DNA of 64,000 bases from Halolactibacillus miurensis. GTDB lineage: Bacteria; Bacillota; Bacilli; Bacillales; Amphibacillaceae. The notes beneath the pieces are model-generated. The model was given only the letters and a program-made list of their open reading frames with translations, did no database searches and was not told where the DNA came from. A program made the translations under genes and the position numbers. Shown one piece after another: positions 17,502 to 25,483 of the stretch. The stretch's first letter is position 1, and every line of letters starts with the position of its first letter. Location of the stretch: the NCBI RefSeq assembly GCF_900116255.1, contig NZ_FPAI01000008.1:1-64000 (forward strand), read 5' to 3'.

Positions 17502-18692
17502 TTAATTGCTGTTAAAAAACAAGGCATTAATCCACTTTTGAAAAATCCCCTCGTCTTCTGGTTCTAAATCTTCTAACCCTTCGTGATACACCTGGTAATG
17601 ATTTTTCCCATCATGCTTAGCCGCATACATCGCTTGGTCTGCCCGGCGAATGAGGGCTTCTTTCGTTTCACCATGTTCAGGATATAGACTGATGCCAATG
17701 CTGGCGGACACTTTTAGTTCATGTGATCGAATAAATACCGGTGATTGTAAGCTGTCAAGAATGCGTTCGGCAATGGTTTCGATTTCTTGTTGTTCTGTCT
17801 CTTCAAACACAACGATAAACTCATCTCCACCGAAACGCGCAATCAAGTCTTCTTCCCTGACACAGTCATCCAGTCGCTTAGTAATCTCGACGAGATACAA
17901 ATCACCTACCTCATGGCCAAGTTCGTCATTAATCGCTTTAAAATCATCTAAATCTAAAAACATCATAGAGAATGGATGACCGTGACGTTTAGAGCGTGCG
18001 AGGGCTTTTTTAATATGACGATCCAACATTTTACGATTCGGTAAATCCGTTAAATCATCAAAATACGCCATTTTTCTTAACTGATGTTCTAACGTTTTTT
18101 GTGCCGTCACATCAACAAACTTCCCGTAAATTTTAATAATCCTACCTTTGTCATCGGCGATCGGCTTGGCGATTTTTTGAATCCACTTCTCTCCCTCGGT
18201 CGGATGAGTGATCCGGAAAGTGTGATCAACACTGACGCCTTGAAATAATAACCGGTGATGGTCGACAACATCAGCTAAGTCATCTGGATGAACAAGCTGA
18301 TGCCATAAGCGCCCATCTTGGTTAAACTGTGCTTGCGTATAACCAAATAACCCTTCGACACCAAGCGAGTAGTAAAACGCGAGTTGTTTAACATCTTCAA
18401 TATAAAGCGTTGCCCCGTCAAACGCATCAAAGAAAGCTTCATACTCCGCTTTATCGCGTTCTGCTTCTGATAAAGTTTCCCTTAAGAGAGCAACATCGTT
18501 CGTTTTTGCACTAAGGGCTTGACTCATGTCATCGATCTGCTTCGTCTTTTCACGGTGATAATAACCGCTTAAACCCAAAACAATGAGTGATAGTATCACG
18601 GTGACAATTGATGATATAAATGTTGATATCGCGATGAAACAAACTAACCCGATGATACTTTTGTAAGCGTATTGATTTAACCATGGTTTCAT
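17502..18692 (-). CDS. Membrane PAS-GGDEF diguanylate cyclase
   Basis: Probable active diguanylate cyclase making c-di-GMP. Two N-terminal membrane helices (about 5-40) are followed by a short coiled coil, a PAS domain (about 85-205) and a GGDEF domain (about 215-375). The active site reads FGGDEF, and an inhibitory I-site RxxD (REED) lies five residues before it, so product inhibition is expected. The ATG at 18692 has AAGGAGA 8 bases upstream; the longer frame to 18710 would start at that very ribosome site. Monocistronic; it faces away from the riboswitch-controlled CheY gene across a 395-bp gap. Confidence 0.9.
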   Translation of the reverse strand: MKPWLNQYAYKSIIGLVCFIAISTFISSIVTVILSLIVLGLSGYYHREKTKQIDDMSQALSAKTNDVALLRETLSEAERDKAEYEAFFDAFDGATLYIEDVKQLAFYYSLGVEGLFGYTQAQFNQDGRLWHQLVHPDDLADVVDHHRLLFQGVSVDHTFRITHPTEGEKWIQKIAKPIADDKGRIIKIYGKFVDVTAQKTLEHQLRKMAYFDDLTDLPNRKMLDRHIKKALARSKRHGHPFSMMFLDLDDFKAINDELGHEVGDLYLVEITKRLDDCVREEDLIARFGGDEFIVVFEETEQQEIETIAERILDSLQSPVFIRSHELKVSASIGISLYPEHGETKEALIRRADQAMYAAKHDGKNHYQVYHEGLEDLEPEDEGIFQKWINALFFNSN

Positions 18693-18890
18693 GATGTCTA
18701 TCTCCTTCATCGTATATAAAATGAACAGGTTAAATAAGAAAAGTTTCCTTTCTTTTCTCTCTTTCTTTTGTCAATATTAAAATTTTATCAGCAAATAATG
18801 AAAATGCAAACAAAATCGTTAAAAAAGTCCCCATTATTTTAAAGATTATTCTTTTTAGCCGTTTGGATCACAATAAGCCCTTTCATCCCA

Positions 18891-18919
18891 TTTACAATTG
18901 TGTTTAAACTCGCTACAAT
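18891..18919 (+). promoter_or_regulatory. Promoter of the c-di-GMP riboswitch transcript
   Basis: TTTACA (18891-18896), a 17-bp spacer and TACAAT (18914-18919). Transcription would begin near 18926, about 25 bases before the aptamer. Confidence 0.65.
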
Positions 18920-18949
18920 AGGGAACGTTAAAAGTATAAACATCCATAC

Positions 18950-19030
18950 GATAACGGCAAAATATTTGAAAAAGTATGACGCAAAGCTACGGATCTAAGG
19001 AGTCTCCCACTCTATGACCGCCGAGCTACC
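18950..19030 (+). ncRNA. c-di-GMP-I (GEMM-I) riboswitch
   Basis: The aptamer shows GGCAAA, the P2 stem ATATTT/AAGTAT capped by a GAAA tetraloop, the near-invariant GACGCAAAGC, then a P3 region with CTAA and the closing GACCGCCGAGCTACC. Directly after it CTACC (19026-19030) can alternatively pair with GGTAG (19039-19043), a hairpin that competes with the 3' end of the aptamer and is followed by a T-rich run. It precedes the CheY-like gene, 57 bases from its start. Confidence 0.88.
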
Positions 19031-19087
19031 TATGGAATGGTAGGATGATTTATCTTTTGAATCACATTATCGGAAGAAGGGATTCAA

Positions 19088-19456
19088 ATGCCAACGATTT
19101 TAATCGTTGATGACTCTCGTTTTATGCGACAATGGCTAAGGCGAATCATTCAACAACAGAAAGCGTACACCATCATTGAAGCTAGTAACGGAAACGCAGC
19201 CGTTCAACTATACAAAGACAATCATCCCGATCTTGTCTTAATGGATATGATCATGCCACAGATGACAGGACTCGTTGCTTTACAAGCCATCATTGATTAT
19301 GACCCTAAGGCAAAAGTAATGATGTGTTCCTCTATGGGGACAAAACAGCACGTACGAGAGGCCCTTCATATCGGTGCTAAAGACTTTGTCGTTAAGCCCT
19401 TTTTTGATGCCCTCCCCGAACGGGTTCATAAACTTCTTTATCACTCAAGTCATTAA
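19088..19456 (+). CDS. CheY-like single-domain response regulator
   Basis: A lone receiver domain of 122 residues with phospho-acceptor Asp53 (LMDMIMP), the acidic pair Asp8-Asp9, Ser-Ser near residue 80 and Lys in VVKPF. No output domain. It lies behind a c-di-GMP-I riboswitch, so its level should follow c-di-GMP; it may act on the flagellar motor or on another protein. Start after AGAAGGGA. A terminator follows, separating it from the PAS-GGDEF-EAL gene 115 bp away, although read-through is possible. Confidence 0.88.
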   Translation: MPTILIVDDSRFMRQWLRRIIQQQKAYTIIEASNGNAAVQLYKDNHPDLVLMDMIMPQMTGLVALQAIIDYDPKAKVMMCSSMGTKQHVREALHIGAKDFVVKPFFDALPERVHKLLYHSSH

Positions 19457-19462
19457 TTTTTT

Positions 19463-19491
19463 CCACTAATCGCTAAGATTAGTGGTTTTTT
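19463..19491 (+). terminator. Terminator of the CheY-like gene
   Basis: CCACTAATC (19463-19471) pairs with GATTAGTGG (19477-19485), followed by six T. Confidence 0.9.
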
Positions 19492-19570
19492 ACACATAAC
19501 AATTAGTCATATCCACCTATCTGTAGTATACTTATACGTAACTATTCTAACGAGATGCGAGGTGATACCC

Positions 19571-21967
19571 ATGCCGAGTCAACGTTTTCACTCCCTTACT
19601 AAACATGAACTGTTAGCGCTTTATGATTTAAAAGATTTTGCGATTATTATTTTTGACGAGACACTCACTTTAACATCTATTTCACATACAAGTCCACCAA
19701 TTAAACAGTGGTTCTTAAAACATAACCTGTCGAGCCCTATCCATATTCAGGAGGTGCTTGACTTAAATGATACGGCTTACGATATGTTAACGACTTCTCT
19801 ACATACAGATGGTAAGTACACCTTAACAGCTCCAGCCATACATGAACATGACACATGGGTGACGGTTCAATTGGAAACGGTCCAATTAAAAAATACCGTC
19901 GCTATTATCGGTACTTTCCATCTCTATCAAGACGTGATGACACTTCATTCACTCGCTAAAAATGTGCTCTATCACGAAACACCTAACGGTGTATTCACTT
20001 TGAATAATGAGGGTCACTTGATTTATGCGAATGCGATTTCGAAAGAACTTTTTCATCATACCGACGCATCAAGTGAAGGGTTACATTTTCTTGATATCAT
20101 TAGTACCAAAGACCATAAAAAAGCACAGTTAGCTTTTAATAAAGTGATAAGTGGTAATACAACGGAACTTGAATTAACTGGTCTTACGAAAGACCACCAA
20201 CAAAAACAGCTGCACATAAAAGCCATGCCACTGTCAAAACACGGTGAGATCTATGGTATCGTTGGACTGTTACGTGATACGACCGAAACGTATCGTATGA
20301 AAGAGCGATTAAAACAGTCAGAAGTCGAGTACCAATCGTTGTTTAAAGAAAACGTGGATGCGGTGATGACCTTTGACTTAGACGGACATTTTACTGCCTT
20401 AAATGAAGCTACCACTAAACTCACCGGTTATCACCGAAGCGATTTACTTGGTCGAACATTTAACTTTCTTATTGAACCAGACTTACTTGCCCGAACACTC
20501 ACGAACTTCCATGCGACCGCAAACGGTCACTCGATTGAATATGAAACAGTCATTCAAACAAAACAAGGCACAAAACGGACGTTGAATATCACCTTGATTC
20601 CGATGGTGATTGATGATCATGTGCACGGCATTAACTGTATCGCTAAAGACGTGAGCGAAAAGAAACGTCTGAATGAAGAGTTACGTTATTTCGCCTATCA
20701 TGATCATTTAACGGGGTTAAAAAATCAAATCGCTCTCTCCAAAGATATTGATCAACTCATTAATGATCCTATCATCACATCCTTTGGGCTTTTGTTCATT
20801 GATTTGGATCGCTTTAAACTGATTAATGACACCCTCGGTCATGCGAAGGGTGATGAGTTATTAAAGAAAATCGCGAAGCGGATTCTCACGACTCAAGTAG
20901 ACATGCGCCAATTTTACCGCTATGGTGGTGATGAATTTATTATTGTCTATCAAAACGCACACATAAAAGATGTCGAGCGCTATGCGAACGAGTTGATTCA
21001 CTTAATGAGTCAGCCGTATGTGATTGATGGCATTGATATCGTCAACACACCCACCATCGGTGTGAGCTTTTATCCAGACGATGCATTAACTTCTGAACAA
21101 CTCGTGAAAAAAGCTGATCAAGCGATGTATCATGCCAAAAATATTGAACGGGGCACGGTTCAGTTCTATCAAACGAATCTTCCCGTTCAAATGGAAGGGA
21201 TATTAGAAATAGAATCATCTTTGCGTAAAGCGATTGAACACGATGAGTTTGTCTTACATTATCAACCACAAATCGAAACAAAAACAGGTGTCATCCACGG
21301 GGCGGAAGCTCTTATTCGCTGGGAATCACCAACACGTGGATTAATTCCACCGAACGTCTTTATTCCACTGGCGGAAGAAACAGGACTGATTATCCCAATT
21401 GGGGAATGGGTGATTGAAGAAGTTGCCCGAACGATCCGTTCATTAAAAAAAGCTGACATTATCCTTCCCATCAGTATAAACTTATCTATTCGTCAGTTTT
21501 ACCAGCGTAACCTTGTCGAACGGATAGAAACAATTTTAAAACGTTACGACGTGGACCCTTCACTGATTACGATTGAAATTACTGAATCGATGGCGATGGA
21601 TGCCGCAACGGCCCTTGTGATTTTACAAGAGTTAAAAGCGCTTGGTGTAAAGATTGCCATTGATGATTTTGGGACTGGTTATAGTTCATTAAATTACTTG
21701 AAGCAATTTCCGATTGATTATTTAAAAATTGATCAGTCGTTTATCTTTGATATTTTAGATGACCGTGACGACCGGGATATTACTGATTCGATTATTTTAC
21801 TTGGTCATCGTCTCAATATGTCACTTGTCGCTGAAGGCGTCGAGACCAAAGCCCATGTTGAATTATTACGCGGGATGCACTGTGATATACTGCAAGGCTA
21901 TTACTTTAGTAAGCCAGTACCTAAAGATGCCCTGATCGACTTTATCACAACCTATGAACACACTTAA
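19571..21967 (+). CDS. PAS-GGDEF-EAL bifunctional c-di-GMP protein
   Basis: Cytoplasmic protein of 798 residues with three PAS-like domains (about 15-125, 140-245, 255-370), GGDEF (about 375-535) and EAL (about 545-790). The cyclase site YGGDEF is intact but lacks the RxxD I-site. The EAL site is complete: EALIRW, SINLSIRQ, IEITES, IDDFGTGYSSLNYLK and VAEGVET, so phosphodiesterase activity is likely. The ATG at 19571 has GAGGTGA upstream; a GTG at 19562 lies within that ribosome site. It follows the riboswitch-controlled CheY gene and has its own possible -10 TATACT at 19527. Confidence 0.9.
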   Translation: MPSQRFHSLTKHELLALYDLKDFAIIIFDETLTLTSISHTSPPIKQWFLKHNLSSPIHIQEVLDLNDTAYDMLTTSLHTDGKYTLTAPAIHEHDTWVTVQLETVQLKNTVAIIGTFHLYQDVMTLHSLAKNVLYHETPNGVFTLNNEGHLIYANAISKELFHHTDASSEGLHFLDIISTKDHKKAQLAFNKVISGNTTELELTGLTKDHQQKQLHIKAMPLSKHGEIYGIVGLLRDTTETYRMKERLKQSEVEYQSLFKENVDAVMTFDLDGHFTALNEATTKLTGYHRSDLLGRTFNFLIEPDLLARTLTNFHATANGHSIEYETVIQTKQGTKRTLNITLIPMVIDDHVHGINCIAKDVSEKKRLNEELRYFAYHDHLTGLKNQIALSKDIDQLINDPIITSFGLLFIDLDRFKLINDTLGHAKGDELLKKIAKRILTTQVDMRQFYRYGGDEFIIVYQNAHIKDVERYANELIHLMSQPYVIDGIDIVNTPTIGVSFYPDDALTSEQLVKKADQAMYHAKNIERGTVQFYQTNLPVQMEGILEIESSLRKAIEHDEFVLHYQPQIETKTGVIHGAEALIRWESPTRGLIPPNVFIPLAEETGLIIPIGEWVIEEVARTIRSLKKADIILPISINLSIRQFYQRNLVERIETILKRYDVDPSLITIEITESMAMDAATALVILQELKALGVKIAIDDFGTGYSSLNYLKQFPIDYLKIDQSFIFDILDDRDDRDITDSIILLGHRLNMSLVAEGVETKAHVELLRGMHCDILQGYYFSKPVPKDALIDFITTYEHT

Positions 21968-22003
21968 CCATCCCCCTCTTTTTTTATCATTTTAAACGAT
22001 TTT

Positions 22004-22037
22004 AAAAGCACTGCCTGAGTCATCAGACAGTGCTTTT
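22004..22037. terminator. Bidirectional terminator
   Basis: AAAAGCACTG (22004-22013) and CAGTGCTTTT (22028-22037) form a stem with an extra CTG/CAG, with T runs on both strands, between the convergent PAS-GGDEF-EAL gene and the importer operon. Confidence 0.88.
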
Positions 22038-22092
22038 TGTTTGGGTTATTTTAAGCTTTTTTTGTCATTGTTTTTTAACGTGCTACTCGATC

Positions 22093-23565
22093 TTAATAGA
22101 AGAGTTCATCAAGTGCTTGTTGGTGATATTGATTGATTTTTTCTGTTAAGTCAGCAGAAATATCATATGGATTCACATCACCATTAATTGCTGCAGCTTC
22201 AATATCTCCATATTCACCACCGAAGTAAACTTCATCTAAGAACGTTTGGAATCCTGGCATCGCCGCGCCACCTAATGGAACCGGTGATTTCGCACGTGCT
22301 AAGAAATCATCATAATATTGTTCTTCAGGAAGTAATTGACGTAAGCGATCCCATGTTGCGGCATCATCAACGATTGGTAAGCCGTCTGGATGAGTAAATA
22401 CTTTCGTACCGTCTTCTCGCGTTAACGTTTCAAATGCTTCTAACTTCGCATCCCAACCTTCTAGACCCCAACCGAAGAATTTAAGTAATTCATAAGCTTC
22501 ACGTGGGTGTTCTGTCGCGGCTGAAATCGAACCAAAGTCAACAAAGGCTGGTTTGTTTTCTGTTGAAGCTTCGTCACCTTTTGGCACAACGTAAGGGACC
22601 CATTTGATCCCTTTATCGACAAACTCATCTGTCTTAAAGAGGTCCACTGTCCACCATGCATCCATTTGCATCGCTACGCGACCTGATGAGGCAGCCCATA
22701 GTAAACGGTCACCAAAAGCAGCTTCTGCTTCATCTGTATCAAAGAATGGCGAGTGGTTACCATTACGCACAAGTTCAGCATGGAGCGCTAAAGAATCATC
22801 CCACCAACCAGTGAGGTCATACTTTTCTCCGTCCCAACCAAATTCACCAATATTGTCACCGTTCACAATCGGTCCCATTGTGACAAGTTTAGTGAAAGTA
22901 TTGTATCCAAAGATGCCTTCTTCAGGCACGGTCATTGTTTTAATTAAGTCAATCATTTCATTCCATGTCCAATCCGGTGATGGCATCTCAACGTTTTGTG
23001 CTTTGAAGAGATTTTCATCTAAGAAGATTGTGTACGGTAAGTAACCGGCAGGTGCGGCCATTTTACGTTCACCATCAAAATATCCTTGATCTTTCAATGT
23101 ATCTAAGATCATATCACTTTCTGGATCACTTTCAAATAACTCAGTAAAGTCACCTAACCACATGTTTCTAATGGGCACATCGACGTTACCTAAGTACCAG
23201 AACACATCTGGTAAGTCACCTGTTGATGCGAGGTTTGTTAAATGGTCATTCCAACCTTCTTGTTCAAGTTGATGCAATTCTACTGTGATGTTTGGATATT
23301 TTTCCATAAACTTCTCAGCTAAGAATTGTTGCAGTTCAAAGTTTTGCCATGACGCATACGTTAACGTAATGTCCTCTTCTGTCATTGGCGGTAAGCCAGC
23401 TGGTTCATCTGTTCCTTCATCGTTACCTTCATCACTGCCACCATCTGTTTCAGCATTCGAATCGTTACCACCATCATCGGCAGCACCATCATCTCCACAC
23501 CCTGAAACTACTAACACTAAAGCCATCAATACCGACAAGATCAAAAGCCATGATTTTCTCGTCAT
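22093..23565 (-). CDS. CUT1 sugar-binding lipoprotein (importer 1)
   Basis: Extracellular solute-binding lipoprotein of a carbohydrate ABC importer. Lipobox LVVSGC at about residue 22, then a Gly/Asp/Glu-rich flexible linker and a two-lobed binding domain of the type 1 sugar family. I start at ATG 23565 (490 residues), behind GGGGGAAG; an earlier start at 23580 lies within the ribosome site. It is the last gene of the operon, separated from the permease by 51 bp that contain a stable hairpin. No ATPase is encoded nearby, so a shared MsmX-type ATPase is expected. Confidence 0.92.
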   Translation of the reverse strand: MTRKSWLLILSVLMALVLVVSGCGDDGAADDGGNDSNAETDGGSDEGNDEGTDEPAGLPPMTEEDITLTYASWQNFELQQFLAEKFMEKYPNITVELHQLEQEGWNDHLTNLASTGDLPDVFWYLGNVDVPIRNMWLGDFTELFESDPESDMILDTLKDQGYFDGERKMAAPAGYLPYTIFLDENLFKAQNVEMPSPDWTWNEMIDLIKTMTVPEEGIFGYNTFTKLVTMGPIVNGDNIGEFGWDGEKYDLTGWWDDSLALHAELVRNGNHSPFFDTDEAEAAFGDRLLWAASSGRVAMQMDAWWTVDLFKTDEFVDKGIKWVPYVVPKGDEASTENKPAFVDFGSISAATEHPREAYELLKFFGWGLEGWDAKLEAFETLTREDGTKVFTHPDGLPIVDDAATWDRLRQLLPEEQYYDDFLARAKSPVPLGGAAMPGFQTFLDEVYFGGEYGDIEAAAINGDVNPYDISADLTEKINQYHQQALDELFY

Positions 23566-23608
23566 TTTTACTTCCCCCATTCTTTAATGGAATTTAATTT
23601 ATATCACA

Positions 23609-23626
23609 GGGCGAAATTATTCGCCC
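23609..23626 (-). other. Intercistronic mRNA hairpin before the binding protein
   Basis: GGGCGAA (23609-23615) and TTCGCCC (23620-23626) form a 7-bp stem that overlaps the permease stop codon. No U-tract follows on the minus strand. Such hairpins often stabilise or process ABC-operon mRNA so that the binding protein is made in excess. Confidence 0.5.
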
Positions 23627-24618
23627 GTAATACCAGTGTTGTCGACACTTTCAACGAAGTATCGCTGTAAAAAGAAATACGTAATAAGGAGTGGTAAAAT
23701 GCTGACCATCGTACCGGCCATCTTAATCCCCTCATTAATCTTGTTTGGTCCTGCTTCTGTGGCAGGATAGAGTGTTTCATAGTTTTGACTAAACGACTGT
23801 AACTGTAATAAAATCGTCGTTATATCTGTGCTCGAACTCGTTAAATACAGCGAGGTTAAATACGTTTCATTCCAATACCAGACAAATGAGAATAAGAACG
23901 AGACGATAAAGGCTGGTACAGCCATTGGAATCGCAATTTTAAAGAAGTTAGTAAATTGACTCGCCCCGTCAACTTCAGCCGCTTCATAGAGCGACTTCGG
24001 TGTTTGTTTAAAGAACTGATAAAAAATCAGAATGAAAATGGTACTGTTTAACCCTTGCCCAAGTCCGGCGGGAATAATAAAGGCTAAGATTGAACCCGTT
24101 AAACCTAAATCACTAAATAACCGGTAAGTCGGCATCATGGTAATTTGCGGCGGGACGATAAAGCTAAAAATCATCAGTCCAAACCAAAACTTTTTAAGCG
24201 GAAAGTCAAAACGACTAAATCCGTATCCAACAAGGGACGCAATCATCACTTGTAAGATGGTTGGAAACAGCGCAATCTGTAAACTTCCAAGTAAAGCCGG
24301 TCTAACGTTTAAGACTTCATACGCTTGTTTATAGTTAGTCATGTAGACGCTGGAAGGAATCCAGTTAATCGCCGTATCAAGTAAATCATTTAATGACTTC
24401 ATACTCGTCACAAACATATAGAGAATCGGATATAAGTACACAAAGCCAATCCCAAGCAGTAACGTATAAATCACAAATTTTAGTAAGAAACCTTTACGAT
24501 CATTAAACCCGAGGAAGAAGTGTTCCATTCTCAGTTTAATTAAGCGCAGTTTTTGTTTGGTGTTTAGTGTGTCATTCTTAAGAATAGTGACAACACTGGT
24601 TGCGTTTTTTGCTGACAA
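23617..24618 (-). CDS. CUT1 ABC permease, MalG type (importer 1)
   Basis: Inner-membrane permease of about six helices with the EAA loop EAAEVDGASQFTNFFKIAIP, which contacts the ATPase. The N-terminal tail of about 40 residues is longer than usual. It starts at TTG with a strong GGAGGAGA 6 bases upstream. 13 bp separate it from the partner permease, so the two form one heterodimeric channel. Confidence 0.92.
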   Translation of the reverse strand: MSAKNATSVVTILKNDTLNTKQKLRLIKLRMEHFFLGFNDRKGFLLKFVIYTLLLGIGFVYLYPILYMFVTSMKSLNDLLDTAINWIPSSVYMTNYKQAYEVLNVRPALLGSLQIALFPTILQVMIASLVGYGFSRFDFPLKKFWFGLMIFSFIVPPQITMMPTYRLFSDLGLTGSILAFIIPAGLGQGLNSTIFILIFYQFFKQTPKSLYEAAEVDGASQFTNFFKIAIPMAVPAFIVSFLFSFVWYWNETYLTSLYLTSSSTDITTILLQLQSFSQNYETLYPATEAGPNKINEGIKMAGTMVSILPLLITYFFLQRYFVESVDNTGITGE

Positions 24619-24631
24619 GTGAATCTCCTCC

Positions 24632-25483
24632 TCACGCTCGTGTTGATTTCTTTTCTCTAAAGACTAAGAATATAATCAGTAACATTAACGCAATAATCAC
24701 CGCATACATCCAAGCCATCGCAGAAGCAAAGCCATACCCTCTTGTTGCATTAAACATATTGGCATAAATCAAATCAATGATCGGATTCTGCCCACTGTTC
24801 GCCAGTGAAATAAGTGTATACACAAGATTAATTAATATAATCGGCTTGATTGTTGGTAAGGTAATCTTCCAGAAACATTCCCAACTCGAGCCCCCATCGA
24901 TCTTCGCTGCTTCATAAAGATTCGGATCGATTTTTTGTAGCGAGGCTAAGAATAACAGAATCTGTACTCCTGAATACCAAAGAATCGTAATGATTTGATT
25001 AAACAAGTTACCAACGACTTCCGCAAAGAAGTTTGGTAAGAAACTTGTTAGAATGCTCATAATCACGTCTTGGTCTAACATCGGTATCGCAGTAGCTCCC
25101 TGATCAACCAGTTGGTTGATCACCGGGCCACTAGCGACAATAACCGGTAAGAAAAAGATGGTTCTAAATAGTCCTTTAAATTTCACGTCTTGATTCAGTA
25201 ACATCGCAATGACTAACGCAAAGACGACGATGACAGGAATCCGAATCAATGTATCCACACCAAAGCTAAATAATTCCGTAATGAAAAACATATCTTGTAG
25301 CCACACATCACGGTAGTTATTAAAGCCGACATAAATGAACTTTAATCCGAGTGGGGTAATTCGCATATTGTTGAGACTATAGTAGAAACTTTGAATCATT
25401 GGGTACAAGACTAAGACTAAAAACCCGACGAGCCAAGGTAAAATAAAGAGATACCCATAAATTGTTTCACGTTTTAATTTCAT
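24632..25483 (-). CDS. CUT1 ABC permease, MalF type (importer 1)
   Basis: Six-helix sugar permease of 283 residues with EAA loop EAAKIDGGSSWECFWKITLP. The start codon overlaps the stop of the DUF5696 gene by 4 bp (ATGA), showing translational coupling and one operon. Confidence 0.92.
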   Translation of the reverse strand: MKLKRETIYGYLFILPWLVGFLVLVLYPMIQSFYYSLNNMRITPLGLKFIYVGFNNYRDVWLQDMFFITELFSFGVDTLIRIPVIVVFALVIAMLLNQDVKFKGLFRTIFFLPVIVASGPVINQLVDQGATAIPMLDQDVIMSILTSFLPNFFAEVVGNLFNQIITILWYSGVQILLFLASLQKIDPNLYEAAKIDGGSSWECFWKITLPTIKPIILINLVYTLISLANSGQNPIIDLIYANMFNATRGYGFASAMAWMYAVIIALMLLIIFLVFREKKSTRA

